A DNA stretch of 64,000 bases, taken from positions 806,001 to 870,000 of the forward strand of contig JAACMV010000008.1 of NCBI GenBank assembly GCA_010909725.1. The letters are read 5' to 3'. Of the stretch, positions 44,801 through 56,003 are shown piece after piece. The position numbers and the translations under genes were made by a program. The notes below the pieces were generated by a model that saw only the letters and a program-made list of their open reading frames with translations, ran no database searches and was not told the origin of the DNA. Positions within the stretch are counted from its first letter, which is position 1; each line of letters opens with the position of its first letter. The stretch comes from Picochlorum sp. 'celeri'. Taxonomy: Eukaryota; Chlorophyta; Trebouxiophyceae.

Positions 44801-45864
44801 AAAGCCTGATGCACCAACAGCTGAGACATGACAGGGCATGATTGTCCAACAATGTGCTTTTGCTCTTCGAATGTCAACTCGCTCATCCGGATGCGAACAC
44901 CAGTGGGAAGAAGATTTCTTGTACTAGGAGAAGATGATGTGGTGGTGCATGTTGCTATTAACCGGAACCCATGCTGCGCCTTGATGACTTGTCCACGCGA
45001 CGCAATGTGAATTTTATTGGTCTTGGACAAGGATTGAATCAATGTGATCACTTCTGTGGATGCTAGATTGAGATTCTCGAGCACCAACCAGCAACCATTT
45101 TGCATTGCCCTCACAACTGGACCTGGTGACCAGGAAAATTCTCCAGGTTTTGAAGTACAGACATATCCACCCAGAAGACTTTTTGCATCCATTTGGTCAT
45201 CCAGATGAATGCGTATGCATCGCTTTCCATATTTAAGGTGATGCGACTGAATGAGTGTTGATTTGCCTGAACTCGGAGGTCCCTCGAGAAGGATTGAGTT
45301 TCCTTCAATCGATAATGCCATTTCAAACGTGTCTTGCGATTTTTCTCCTCTCTGTGCAGCAGCATATTGATACAGCATTTTCCTCAACAACTGAATCATT
45401 GCAAGAGTCTCTTTCCACTGCATTCGCATGATGTCATCATCATCAGCATCAGTGGAGGGGCAGCATGGAATACCTAGAATGCGCCCCAGGCATTGCCTCC
45501 CATACCACCGAACTCTTCTATCACGATGCTCACACAAAAGAAGTACATCATCCCATTGCCAACGAGAAGCCAAAAAGTCTGTCGATTCGTACAAACCCAA
45601 CAGCATGCTCTTGGCACATTCAACTGCAGAATCCTCCTCTTCATCCTCCAGCAACCATCGAGATGGTGCAGGGAAATAGCCAAAGAACAAGGTAATTTGT
45701 TCCTCGAGGAGAGATGGAACAATACTATACGCTTGCAGCAATTTGATGGCCACGTCCTTGTTCTTTTGCGCACGTTCAAGAGCGTCAGAGACCTCTCTTG
45801 ACAACTCAGCGCACTGCTTTTCCGGTGCTGCCACCAAGTCAAGCATCCATTCTTTCATTATCAT
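29849..45864 (-). CDS. MDN1: Midasin (MDN1/Rea1), six-AAA ribosome assembly ATPase
   Basis: Fourteen exons, listed 5' to 3': 45864-43786, 43712-43404, 43336-43112, 43039-42140, 42079-41979, 41911-41435, 41333-40880, 40805-40384, 40311-40013, 39954-36412, 36302-33709, 33640-33518, 33430-32075, 31996-29849. They sum to 5,010 codons with every phase matching, giving 5,009 residues, near the family's 4,900-5,600. P-loops include GPPSSGKS (about 191), GETGVGKT (511), GPTSSGKT (934), GETGIGKT (1222), GSPGVGKT (1607) and GPSGCGRS (1921). A long linker, an Asp/Glu-rich stretch and a C-terminal MIDAS domain (AIDDSRSM, about 4800) follow. Midasin strips assembly factors from pre-60S ribosomes in the nucleus. 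The sixth P-loop has Arg for Lys. Confidence 0.95.
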
Positions 45865-46197
45865 TAATATTATTATACGTATATATCACTACTATGGTCT
45901 TCGTGTCAAGAGCGCATGGTGTTGCATGCGCTCCAAGCTTTTGTTTTGATTTTGAATTGTTACTGCTATTCACATAAATATATGTATGTATGTATATTTT
46001 CCTTTCTTGTGTGCGTGTGTGTGTCAAAGGATGAGGATGACGTAGGTCTAATAATAATACACAACACACAAATGTTTGTGCGAAGTTCCTTAAAAAGAAC
46101 ATTATATATTTTCCGGGTATATATACGGCCAAAAAATCACTGTTGCAACATCACTTGTGGAGGGTCACACCTCTCGTGAGAGATACTCGTCTCTCAT
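45865..46197. other. Intergenic region between MDN1 start and tRNA-Lys
   Basis: AT-rich 333 bp holding the MDN1 promoter. It contains short TATG and GTGTGT simple repeats near 45985-46023. No gene is seen. Confidence 0.35.
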
Positions 46198-46270
46198 GCC
46201 GAATTAGCTCAGTCGGTAGAGCGCCAGGCTCTTAACCTGGTGGTCCAGGGTTCGAGCCCCTGATTCGGTG
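46198..46270 (+). tRNA. trnK-CTT: tRNA-Lys (anticodon CTT)
   Basis: Seventy-three bases fold as a cloverleaf. A-box TAGCTCAGTCGG and B-box GGGTTCGAGCCC are intact. The anticodon loop CTCTTAA sits between CCAGG and CCTGG and gives CTT. The acceptor GCCGAAT pairs with ATTCGGT (first pair G-T), with discriminator G. A T-rich terminator follows from about 46278. Confidence 0.96.
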
Positions 46271-46308
46271 GTAAAAATTTTTTATTAAGGAACTTGTTTT
46301 AATTTTAA

Positions 46309-47174
46309 TTAATTTTTAAGGAACTTATTGACTATTCGAGAATCAATCAGGAGTGTTGCCGTTGGTTCGGGGATCCTTTTGAAAGTACACAGGCTTGGCA
46401 ATCTCCCATTTCCATCTGGCTGTATATCGTGCAGCACTCTATAGGGTACCCAGTTCTCTTTCTGAGAGGCAAATAGCCTTTCCCATAAAGCCTCACCTAC
46501 TCACATGCATGGGACTGTTCTTCATCCTTCTTCTAGATACATAACCAATATGTTATTTAATTTAATTCAACATACCTCATGAATAGATAATTCCTTGTCA
46601 TTTTTCTCCTTCACCTGGTCTCTCAGAATGACTTCCAGTGTCTGCGCCACTTCCTTAAGATCAGGGCACTTCCCGCACAAGGCATCAAACTCATCCGAGT
46701 CATTTATTTCTCCCCAGCATAGATCTTGCGTTTCGGAATGCACATTTCAATATTCTGGATCTATTGTCGGACTTCTATGGCTGATGTATATCATATAAAC
46801 ACTAGATCACGGTTTTGATTGTGGGTGTATGGGTATCATCATATCTCACAAGAAGTTTGGATGATGACAATCTTCTCACACATTTGTGCCTCTTGTCCCG
46901 TCAATTCCTCGATGCTTTGCGATTCATTCTGGAATTAGATCTAATCTGCAACCACTAAAATTCAAACTTGAATCTTAATGGGAGCTTTCTGGCTCTGGTT
47001 CTGTGACGAGAGGGAAACGACGCCTCTGCGGTCAACAAAGAGTATCAGGAAGCCCCGCGCGCGTATAATGTAATGTTGTTCTTTGAACATCTTTAATTCA
47101 AGATGTGAGGTATCGCATAGGATTGCCACGGTCTTTTCGTGGCCAAGAGGCTGCGGCGACCATGTCGCTGGCAT
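46309..47174 (-). CDS. Unrecognised protein, four-exon model
   Basis: Exons 47174-46968, 46928-46850, 46724-46576 and 46491-46309 join in consistent phase to 205 residues. The parts read like real protein: HYIIRARGFLILFVDRRGVV in exon 1, INDSDEFDALCGKCPDLKEV in exon 3, and ENWVPYRVLHDIQPDGNGRL with LPSLCTFKRIPEPTA in exon 4. I recognise no family. The first intron would be only 39 bp, shorter than all others here, so the exon 1-2 join is the weakest part, and exon 1 could instead belong to another start. It ends 38 bp from tRNA-Lys. Exon 4 is the most convincing piece. Confidence 0.45.
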
Positions 47175-48251
47175 GGTTAGTCTTGTGGCAATGTTTCATA
47201 TAGACCACATCGATACACTTGAAGAAACTATTTACGCCGGAAATGCGTAACATGGACTCGGAAAGGCTTCCGCGTCTCTCAGTGGTGGCTGGTTACGTTG
47301 TGCACAACGATAACGACCTGTGAGATGAAAGTTGGTGCCTTTGGCATCGTATACACAGAAGAATTGAACATGTATTTTAGTATCGATAAAGGCGTGCTGA
47401 ATAGTCATGGGCCATTAACAGGCTTCAAGATGTGAAGAAACGATGAAAGACGCTCTTCTTCTTTTCATCGCTCCGGATCTACTCTCCTAGATCCAGATGA
47501 TGATGACGGTATGTTTCTGTATCCTGTCGTGTTCCTATTTCTTCTGGCTATCATTTCTAGTACGATTCTGTGCAGACGGGGCCGTTTGCAGATCTGGCAG
47601 CAATGCCTTGCCTTGCTACACCAGGAGGATGGTTTTGATATCCACAAGCTCTTCCTGCCTTGCTGACTACTCCTTTGAAAAGCCTTTCGTCAGATCATCC
47701 TGGTCATCGTTATAGGGCAGTAGGGATTCTTCCTACTCGAGATGCCTCTGAGAGGTACTCATGAATGGTGTTATCATGTGTCATCTGAATGAGGAAGGCA
47801 TGTACTTTTTTTTAAAACCTATATACAGAAAGAGAGCCCAAATTGAACGCGCGAATGCAATATATATAATTCGAGTATAGATAATCAGAGGTATTTTGGG
47901 TGAAGGAAGGGGTGGAAGATGGATGTCCCATCCATGTCCCATCCATGATTGTTCATGTGCTGCATGAAAGGGTGATCAAGGAATGGGCGCCCTTCATGCA
48001 CTGTCCGATGTCGCATCACGGTATGGCATCTGTGTATTTTCAAATCTTGTTCATTCATTTATACTTTTATGAGTATTATTATAATATTACAGAGTGTTAT
48101 CGGTCTATACAGCGGAGAGTCGGGTACGCAGCAGGTTTTTGTCCGTTTCGCGCGCGGAACTTCCCGCGCGACATCTGCAGCGTGTTCTGGTTTGATTTAA
48201 TCGTAAATATGATATTTATATTATATAGGATAGATTTCAGGCTTTGAGGAG
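47175..48251. other. Gap of about 1.1 kb before the HNH gene
   Basis: Pieces of a possible plus-strand gene occur: MDSERLPRLSVVAGYVV at 47252 with a GTGAGA donor, an Asp-rich segment ending at a GTATGT donor near 47513, and a Ser-rich frame after the acceptor at 47575 ending near 47715. Several joins are possible and none has homology, so no gene is called. Near 47925-47950 an 11-base TGTCCCATCCA is directly repeated. The right part holds the promoter of the next gene. Confidence 0.3.
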
Positions 48252-51200
48252 ATGGAGAGGCCCAACAAGAAGAAGAAGAAGGAGGCAGCTTCTGCCAAGG
48301 TGCGTCCACCGTCATATCAAAACTTGCTCTCGTTGTGTCCATCCACCTATTGATTTTTTGTTATTTTTATAATTCAGAAACCTCGAGAACGCAAGGTGAC
48401 GAAGGAACTCAAAAAGTCAGCAGAGGCACCTGGCCAACAAACTCTCAACAGCTTCCTGCAGCGGACAGGGCGCAGTAGCAATGATGGTGGTGATAGTACT
48501 ATCCCTAGTGGCACAGAAAATGTGCAAAGAAATGAGCAACAACCACCATCGGTTGCCGCCCAAGCGGTGGTAGAAGAAGTTGGGGATAATAATAATAGCA
48601 AGCAAGAAGTCTTTGGCAATCTAGGGCCTTTTGTGGATCGGCGTCTGCGAGAGTCAGGATGTGAACATGGTCTTGCTGACTTTATCAGTACTTTGAGAAG
48701 GCTTTCAAGGGAGTATCATGATGCCAATGTCGAGGAGGAGGTTTCCTCTGCTCGAGAGGCCTCGCAGAGGTACTTTTTTTCAAATGATGAGAATTCTTCA
48801 GAGGATTTGCGCAATCTATATGCGATATGGGACTATTGTCGTGTGATGTCATCATCATCAGATATTATAAAGCCGCAAGACATGGATGCGCGTCGCGTCA
48901 AGCTCCCAGAGGTTGTTCTTTCAGATGAGGATCTGCAAACATATCTGCCAATAGAAGTGGCTCTTCTTGCACTGCTGTCTTGTTCATTAGATGGTGGTCT
49001 AGAGGAAATGTTCAAAGTTTTCGTGGCTTTCTATAGTGAGAACAATAGTCGCTCGCTGACCGAGTGTGTGGATGTTTTGATTCCGGATGAGGCTCGACAT
49101 TTCTGGAAATGGGATACTTGGCAAGAGAAGTGTGTACCAATACCAGATGAATTTGCTGGTACCATTATTCCAAAGAATGGGGTACAAATGCTTCAATATG
49201 TATCAGAGGGTCTCACTATGAGTGCTGAGAAGATTGCCTGTGCTTTGCTACATTTTGATTGGATTGCATTTTCAAGGGATGCTCGGGACTGGGGTGTACT
49301 GTTCTGTTCCCATGTGCTCTTATGGGATGCTGAAAAGAATCGCCACGTTTTGACAGAAGATTTCTTCTTCAATCATCTGGATTTGGGGTATAGAGATAAG
49401 AGATTGTATGTCACGACAGAGGGTCGCTGCATCACCAATACTGGGAGTGCAACCTTCTTGACCCCATCAAATTCCAAGGGCATGTTGGGCGTCAGGTTTG
49501 CAGCAGAAGATTCTGAAAAGTGCTATTCATTATGGAGTGTGACAGGCATGGCCAAGTACAACCTGCCTGTGGAAGAGTTTGAGTGCCGCTTGTCTGAGGA
49601 TGACATCAGCATGGATCACTTGTGCATCAACCATGCCTATAATCAGCCCTCGCTGGTGCAATTGGCTACCAGGGGACAGCAAGCAGCCAACAAGCGTCCT
49701 CGAGATAGAGAGACGTTTAGATCGGAAAGCACAACAGATGCTCCTCTTTTTATTCCATTTGATGAACTGGAGCAGGCTCAAAAAGTCAATGCGTTGGCAT
49801 GCAAGGAGAAGCAAGATGAGGGGCTTGCCATGGCAAGGTTGGAAGGGGGCAGTGTGTCCCGTGAGATGTATGATTGGTTCAAAGAGACAGACGAAGAAGA
49901 AGAATTATGGGTAGATCTCGAGGTCTCTGATTTTGAGGTATTCTTTGAGGATCAAAAGTGCATCTGGAGACCAGATGATGATGCATGGTTGCCTCTGGAC
50001 CAGCCTCTCAAGACCACTCTCCAGAACGAGTATCGCCTTGTGTCTGTTGGTGGAATTCGATGCTCTCTTCATTCTGCGATTTCTTTCACCAAACTGTATC
50101 ATCAGGTTATGAATACTGGGTCTGCTGTTATAGAGGAAGCCAATTCCTTGGGAGAGGTTGCACGACCAACATCTGATGATGATGGTGGCGGGGTCCAAGT
50201 CAAAACGTTCTGGAAAGACAATGGACGTGTGCGACGGCTTGTCACAGATCATATCGATCAGGACAAGGGGAATAATGATCCTGCAAATCTTCGATTGCTT
50301 TGCAACCGAACAAATACTATTGCTGCCAATGGAGTTCCCGTCATGATGCTCGTCCATCCGTATGAAGATGAAGAACACGGAGTATCAGAACATGGTATTC
50401 TCATCGATGAAAAGTGTGCTGTGGACGCGGTCGAACCACTTCTGGAAGCCATGCAGAATCTAGGATACCCAGAAGAATATCAGCAATATTCCAAGAAGGC
50501 TTTTCTGCAATGGATACGAAGCAGGGGCGCACGTCTTCCCAAAATTCTCGAGTCTAAGATTGAGTTCATCTCCATTGATGATGATGAGTCAGATGATGAG
50601 TCAGATGATGAATCAGAAGAAGAAGAGGGCCATCTGACCAAGGTGTGGTTTGGATACAGATATAAAGATTACCTGAGTGGAGAGTGTTTCGACGATCTGA
50701 TCATTGGCAAACTGTCATTGGCAAACATGTTAAAGACATCTTTTGGAGTTCAGATGACTGTTGGGCAGATATTTGATAGTCTGGGCAACTCTGTCCTTGA
50801 TCCCAATGATGAAGAAAAGAGACGGGGCTGTATTGCATCAGAGTCTGGGAGAAAGCAGTCTCTCGGTCAACGATATGAGATTCTGGACATCTATCGTTTG
50901 TTTGGAGCGACTTGGAGCAATAATTTGTTTGATGTCACTTTGGAGACACGTACGTGTCTTTGTAGAGGTCTCTGTCAGGTGGTATCGTGTTTGGAGCAAG
51001 ATGAGAGCCTCATGGAACGTTTGCAGGCACAAGTGCCACAAGGAGGTGCTGCAACTAGTAAATGGATTTATGGCCTCGTGCGCTCGTATCTTCGCAATGA
51101 GACTGGGAACAGTCTTTTGCATAAAGAGGGCATTTGCATCACAAGGAGGACTCCACAGAAGATTGCTGTCATCAAGTCTGAAAAGTACTCTATGCTCTTT

Positions 51201-52532
51201 GAAAATAATCGTGACAAGCGTGTCCAAATGACTGCCAGAGAAGTCAATCAAATGCTTTTGGATCAAGGCATTGGCGTTTTTCGAATTGGCACGGTATATT
51301 CGTGGCTTTCTGAGGCTCATGGTTCAACTGGAATTCATGAGAATCTCAAGCGTCTTGGTATATGCGACATACAGCAGCCCATAGCAGAAGAAGAAGAAGA
51401 AGAAAAAGATGATGATGATGGAACAAAGAAGATGGATGGACCAATCCTCAAGTACACGCCAAAGACTGGTGGGGGGATTTCTGTATCATCAGAAGAAAAG
51501 TCATTCAGGAGCATACATGCTGCCGCTCATTTTGCATTCAGAAACTTGGGTTTTAATATCAAGTATACAAAGGTGTCTTCTCTGAAAATGGATCTTATAG
51601 CGAATAACGGGCCACTGGAAAGTGATTCGTTCATGGACGTGTCTCTCAGCTATAAAAAGGTTATGAGGTCTGCAGCATTTTGTTCCTTGTATGTCATTGT
51701 GAAGACGTCGGATGCTTTCATTCTGCCACAGGCAGAAAGCCTGGCCAAGTCCATCTCATATACCTTGCCAGGTTTCGTAATGGACAATGCAGATTTCATT
51801 GATGGCAATCTCTTGAATAAGGGGTCGAAAGGTATTATTACCACCGTATCTCAGATTCAGAACAGTTTGTTCAAAACAGAATATGCATGTCTGGGGTTTG
51901 TTGGCTACTCTGGTGACCAAAAATCATTTGCTGGGTACTTGAGTGCTTGTGGAGTCTCTGATGCTGATAGAAAGATTGAGCGCATGCAGAAACAGGCCTT
52001 GTACTATCAGTCTCCACTGGGTCAGGATGTTCCTTGGTGTCGCCATGTTTTTACCCAGGCTCTTTTGGAGAATGCCATGAAAAGAGCCATGAACTCGGAA
52101 GGGAATATCGCCTTTAGGGCTCGTGCATATCTGCTCAAACATTCTCGCATGTTTCGTATGGAAGAAGAAAGGAAGAATTTGGAGAATGATCTGAACATGT
52201 TTCTCTTGCACAAGCTCAAAGGCGGTGAGGCTGTACCAGGCTTGCAGGTTGTCAATGAGGGTAGTGGTGATTGGGTGGATCTCACGTACCCATCGAAAGG
52301 ATCAGAGAACCCTAAAGACAATCCTCGCAATCTGATGATTGGCGAGATGATGAAAAAACTGGGTCTCAAGTCAGTATCCAGGCCAAGGAAGAAGACTGGC
52401 TTTCATAGTCGACCAGTCATGAAGAATAGAGTGTACTTTGATGATCAGTGCGATATTGAGGCGATACCATTCTTGTATCGGTACATGCCAGAGAAGAAAC
52501 AATACTTTCTTCTGGTGGCCATCAAGAAATGA
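48252..52532 (+). CDS. Large HNH (homing-endonuclease-like) protein with PIP-like motif
   Basis: Exon 1 (48252-48299) and one huge exon 2 (48378-52532) give 1,400 residues. The start is strongly basic (MERPNKKKKKEAASAKKPRE), a likely nuclear signal. QQTLNSFLQR near residue 35 resembles a PCNA-interacting box (QxxLxxF-hydrophobic). Around 527-660 a NUMOD4-like stretch (WVDLEVSDFEVFF) is followed by a His-bearing segment (SLHSAISFTKLYH) and a clear HNH core, VTDHIDQDKGNNDPANLRLL, as in intron- and phage-type homing endonucleases. Acidic Ser/Asp repeats follow near 745-760. Later blocks (TAREVNQMLLDQGIGVFRIG and FRSIHAAAHFAFRNLGF) could be small helix-turn-helix units. I know no protein with this whole architecture. 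It might be a domesticated mobile or viral gene. Confidence 0.75.
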
Positions 52533-52636
52533 TGATGATGATGATGATATGTGTGTTTTTTTTTCGGTGTTCTCTATACATCTTTTTCAATGTCATATAT
52601 ATATATGAAAGAAAGAAAGAAAGAAATGCTATTTTG

Positions 52637-53185
52637 TCATCCTCGGCAATGCTGTTTGAACAAAGTTCGAGCCAGGTGGTACGTTGAAGCTAGTTCGACA
52701 TTCCGTCCCGCTGGAGACACATCCAGCTGCTGTTCCTCTAATGAGAATAAAAGATTCCGTAGCATTGAGCAATTCAGGTGCCCTCGAAAATCCTCACAAT
52801 GAGACAATATATTCAGGATCGCCAGATACCTGTGTTGCTGTGGAGGAGTCAGCTCCAGACAAATATTTGTCATGGCCTCGACAGCACCCGTTTCAAGTGC
52901 TTTATCGCGTGCTGCATCGAAGTAGAGAAGATAATAAAGCCTGTCAAGGCCCGCTGCTTGCAGAAAAGGAACATCTGTCTGCATAAGTTTAACCGTGTGC
53001 TCGACCAACGCTCCGGCAGCGAATGGGGCGACTTTAACGCCTGCACCGAGCAAAAACAATCCCGCTATTATTCTAGCAAATATGGCATCTCGTGGGGTTC
53101 TCTGACTCTTCGCAGCTTCTGTAGTCACAGCCCGATAGTTGCGAAAATTCGTGACAGCCCTGGAAGTAAGGAAGCGCCTGATCAT
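52637..53185 (-). CDS. Armadillo-like helical protein, probable organelle targeting
   Basis: A single exon of 182 residues. The N-terminus MIRRFLTSRAVTNFRNYRAV is basic and hydroxylated like a mitochondrial or plastid presequence. A hydrophobic stretch (FARIIAGLFLLGAGVKVAPF, about 36-55) may span a membrane. The rest is helical: FLQAAGLDRLYYLLYF, then ALETGAVEAMTNICLEL and YLAILNILSHCEDF, which suggests armadillo-type repeats. I cannot name the family. Its stop is 104 bp from the stop of the convergent HNH gene. Confidence 0.6.
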   Translation of the reverse strand: MIRRFLTSRAVTNFRNYRAVTTEAAKSQRTPRDAIFARIIAGLFLLGAGVKVAPFAAGALVEHTVKLMQTDVPFLQAAGLDRLYYLLYFDAARDKALETGAVEAMTNICLELTPPQQHRYLAILNILSHCEDFRGHLNCSMLRNLLFSLEEQQLDVSPAGRNVELASTYHLARTLFKQHCRG

Positions 53186-53290
53186 GAAATATCAATTTTT
53201 ACAATCAAATACGTATATCATTTGTCCATCTTGAACGAAATATCATTCTTGAAGAAGAGCTCTTGAAATGGAACATGTTAACATGTACAG

Positions 53291-53314
53291 GGCTCATGAT
53301 CATGATCATGAGCC
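53291..53314. repeat. 24-bp perfect palindrome
   Basis: The 24 bases at 53291-53314 are their own reverse complement, built on a CATGAT repeat flanked by GGCT and AGCC. They lie 5 bp past the stop codon of the minus-strand gene at 53319 and could form a stem at its transcript's 3' end. Confidence 0.6.
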
Positions 53315-53318
53315 TTTA

Positions 53319-53936
53319 TCAATCATCATCAACATCCAACGTGTTTTTCGCAGAACATTCCTGCAAATTCACCGATAAGAGTTCCTTTCCTTCGGGTGGC
53401 AAATCACTCACCTTCTGAGACACTTGCCGATCAACGACATCCTCACACGGAAGCTCTTGTGACCCATCCAGACTTCTTTTTCTACTGAGTCTTCTCGTCC
53501 CTTCCGCGGCTGCACTGGTGATCTCCTTGGCATATCTCATTGTTACATTTTTCGCGCTCTCAGATTCCAATTCAGCAGCCCTGGTTGTGATTAATTCGCC
53601 ATTTCCCACGTCAGGGATCACTTCTGTTGCCAGGCACGATGCTAGGTTGCCAGTTATGTCCGTCTCGCTGACGCGAATATCTGGAGCAGTTTCCAACTCG
53701 GAAATGTCTGCCAGACACTGGGAAGACGCCAAGCCCTTCGACACCACGGCATACATGATATCTGAAGCCTTGGAGGACACCTCAGGGGGTGGGCTAACCT
53801 CTGAGACAAACGCTCTTGTTCGGAGGGAATCATCCGAACTTGACTTTGGCATTTTACTTTGTGGTACATGAGATACTCTGTTGTGATGGGTTTTCACCAT
53901 ATCAGACAACTGAGAACCGCTTGAGACTTTCTTCAT
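53319..53936 (-). CDS. Unrecognised Ser-rich, probably disordered protein
   Basis: ATG 53936 opens 205 codons. The composition is rich in Ser, Glu, Val and Lys with no membrane span (KKVSSGSQLSDMVKTHHNRV, and later EGTRRLSRKRSLDGS with a basic cluster). The reading frame is open and free of introns, but nothing identifies a family and the low-complexity content means it could be spurious. A G-box palindrome lies about 200 bp upstream. Confidence 0.4.
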   Translation of the reverse strand: MKKVSSGSQLSDMVKTHHNRVSHVPQSKMPKSSSDDSLRTRAFVSEVSPPPEVSSKASDIMYAVVSKGLASSQCLADISELETAPDIRVSETDITGNLASCLATEVIPDVGNGELITTRAAELESESAKNVTMRYAKEITSAAAEGTRRLSRKRSLDGSQELPCEDVVDRQVSQKVSDLPPEGKELLSVNLQECSAKNTLDVDDD

Positions 53937-54135
53937 GCTGTCACACACACAAACGTTGATCACGACAATGCCTGCGAAAAGACCGACTTTTCTTTTTTCC
54001 CTGTTACTGAACGAATGAGAAGAAATAAAAAATTATGAGGCATTGAATGTGCGGAAACTCATTCTGTCTGATACCCTCTACACAAACCGCGTTTGTGTCT
54101 GACCGCGCTTGCTTCGCGCGATTGCTCGTAGTGGC

Positions 54136-54145
54136 GCCACGTGGC
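54136..54145. promoter_or_regulatory. G-box-like palindrome GCCACGTGGC
   Basis: A ten-base G-box (core CACGTG), a site used by plant-type bZIP and bHLH factors. It lies about 200 bp upstream of the minus-strand start at 53936 and 77 bp past the end of the lipase gene. A palindromic GTGGCGCCAC overlaps it on the left. Function is inferred from the motif only. Confidence 0.4.
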
Positions 54146-54221
54146 ATCTAAACCACGCGCAATTATTACTGCTAAGCCCGAGTCAGACAGACCCCAATCA
54201 AGTATTCATTTTGTGGAGGAT

Positions 54222-55934
54222 TCAGATGTAGGCTTGGCAGCTGAAGACATTTTCCTCCCCCAGCAAGGAAATCATTTGGTGGACATGACAAGATTGAACT
54301 TCGTCAGAGTATACTCGTCCCACATTATTTCGCGTGACTAGCCTTTTCCCTGGGTCCTCGAGAATGTCATGTGCAACCTGGCTCCTGATCCATGTCGGGG
54401 AACTTGGAGCTTGGTGGTCTGTAGAGCTTGGAAGCATTGCCTCTAAAAGTTCATTCTTTGTGACAGCATCATTCATCGCAGGCTGTGGCTCTGACCTTAT
54501 GATTTGATCCAGCAATTTATCTGACCATGCATTCAAAATCCCCTTTCCCTTGTGCATAAACCAGAAAAGCCCCCTGGGAGATTCAGATGTGTTATCATGA
54601 TGACGACGCCATATGAACGATAAAGCTTCGTGTGAGCTGCTAGGTGACCAACTCTGAAGTTGTCTCTGGTTACAATTCAGAGGCAAGTGGGTGCTCAAAA
54701 AGTTCAGGATGGCCAGGTTCACAAGATGTATCCCTACCATAGCGTCCAGGCGTGCTGTGAGACCAAGAAGACGAAAAATACAATCAAAATTCTCGGAAAA
54801 TAGAGGCAAAGGATCTGCAAACGTATTGTGAGAGGACCCTGATATCGCTAGGAAAAGGGCACCTGCGCCCATCTGGTCCTTTCCCTCTTTTCTAATTCGA
54901 CATGCATCCAAGACAGATTGTTGCCTATACCCATCACATGGAAGTTGACCAGTTTCATTAGGAACATTCCAGTCATGAGAACCGAGAACGAGCAAAGGAC
55001 TTTTGGTCTCCCATGAATTCAATGCAGGTGAAGATGATGCAAGGGCAGGCCACCACGGATCGAGGCTAACTGCACATCTGTATGATGGATCTGACGAACA
55101 GAGGCCTGCAACCGTCGCACCCCCATACGAATGTCCTACCGCGGCCAAACACCTCGTGTCCATGGTATGTCTGAAGAATTCTCTGGGGTCACGTTTCTTG
55201 GACAACGATATCCCAGAGAGTCCATCAAAGCTGTTCAAATTCTTTAGGACCAAACGTGCCATTTTCATCTCTGACATGCGATACCTCGTCTTATTTTCCT
55301 GGCCTTCTTGACCTCCTAATCCTGTGTAGAACAAAAAGTTGTTACTCCCGGGTAGTTTTGCAGCACTTGCTGTTCCATCGGTATGTTCTATAGCAAATAC
55401 CAAATATCCATGGCTAGCCAATTCGGCACAAATGACGGCATACATTGAACGATGCCCAGCAAGCCCGTGACTAAACACTACCAGAGGAAGTTTTGTATCT
55501 TTTGGCTTTAGAATTTCAGCGCCATGGTACATTCGAATCTTTTGCAGGCTTCCAAGAGCATAAATGAGCAAGATCAATGTGTGTTGCAGTAAAAAGTTCA
55601 ATATGCTCTTTGCACGACGAAAGAATAAAAACTTTCCCAATCCTACGATTCATGTTTTGAAATACAATGAATTCCCAAGGCAGCGTTGACTGAGAAGAGA
55701 CAGGAAACAAACTGCTCACAACATACCATATGCATACCAAAAACCTGGAAGCCAGCAGACACCAGATCTGGAAAACAGGCGTCTACGCTTGGGTGTGGGG
55801 TAATAAATTCTCCCGTGGAGATAATTTACAGGTCTTAGAGTATCGTTAGGCTTAGAATGCGATGTATTCCTCCATTCCACGTCGACAAAGCCGACGTCGC
55901 TTACCGTTCCCAATGGATTCCAATTGTCGAACAT
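54222..55934 (-). CDS. Platelet-activating factor acetylhydrolase-like lipase
   Basis: Exons 55934-55727 and 55642-54222, with an 84-bp intron, give 542 residues. The first exon has the VGFVDVEW and GRIYYPTPKRRR blocks seen at the start of PAF-AH proteins. Exon 2 has a hydrophobic segment (ILNFLLQHTLILLIYALG), the oxyanion region VVFSHGLAGHRSMYA, the nucleophile elbow GHSYGGATVAG, the acid region SLDPWWPAL with LVLGSHDW, and the His in SGSSHNTFADPLPL. All triad positions are therefore visible. These serine esterases release short or oxidised acyl chains from phospholipids. The 100-residue tail after about 440 is extra and Ser-rich. Confidence 0.87.
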
Positions 55935-56003
55935 CTTTTCTCAAAACCCGATGTCAGTGTTCGATATCATCATGCTCCTCACAATATTTATTATAGAATA
56001 AAA

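Noticed and set aside
47250..47720. Possible plus-strand gene with Asp- and Ser-rich exons
   Set aside because: Several joins are possible, none is protein-family-like and the reading frames disagree. It is left as an unresolved region.
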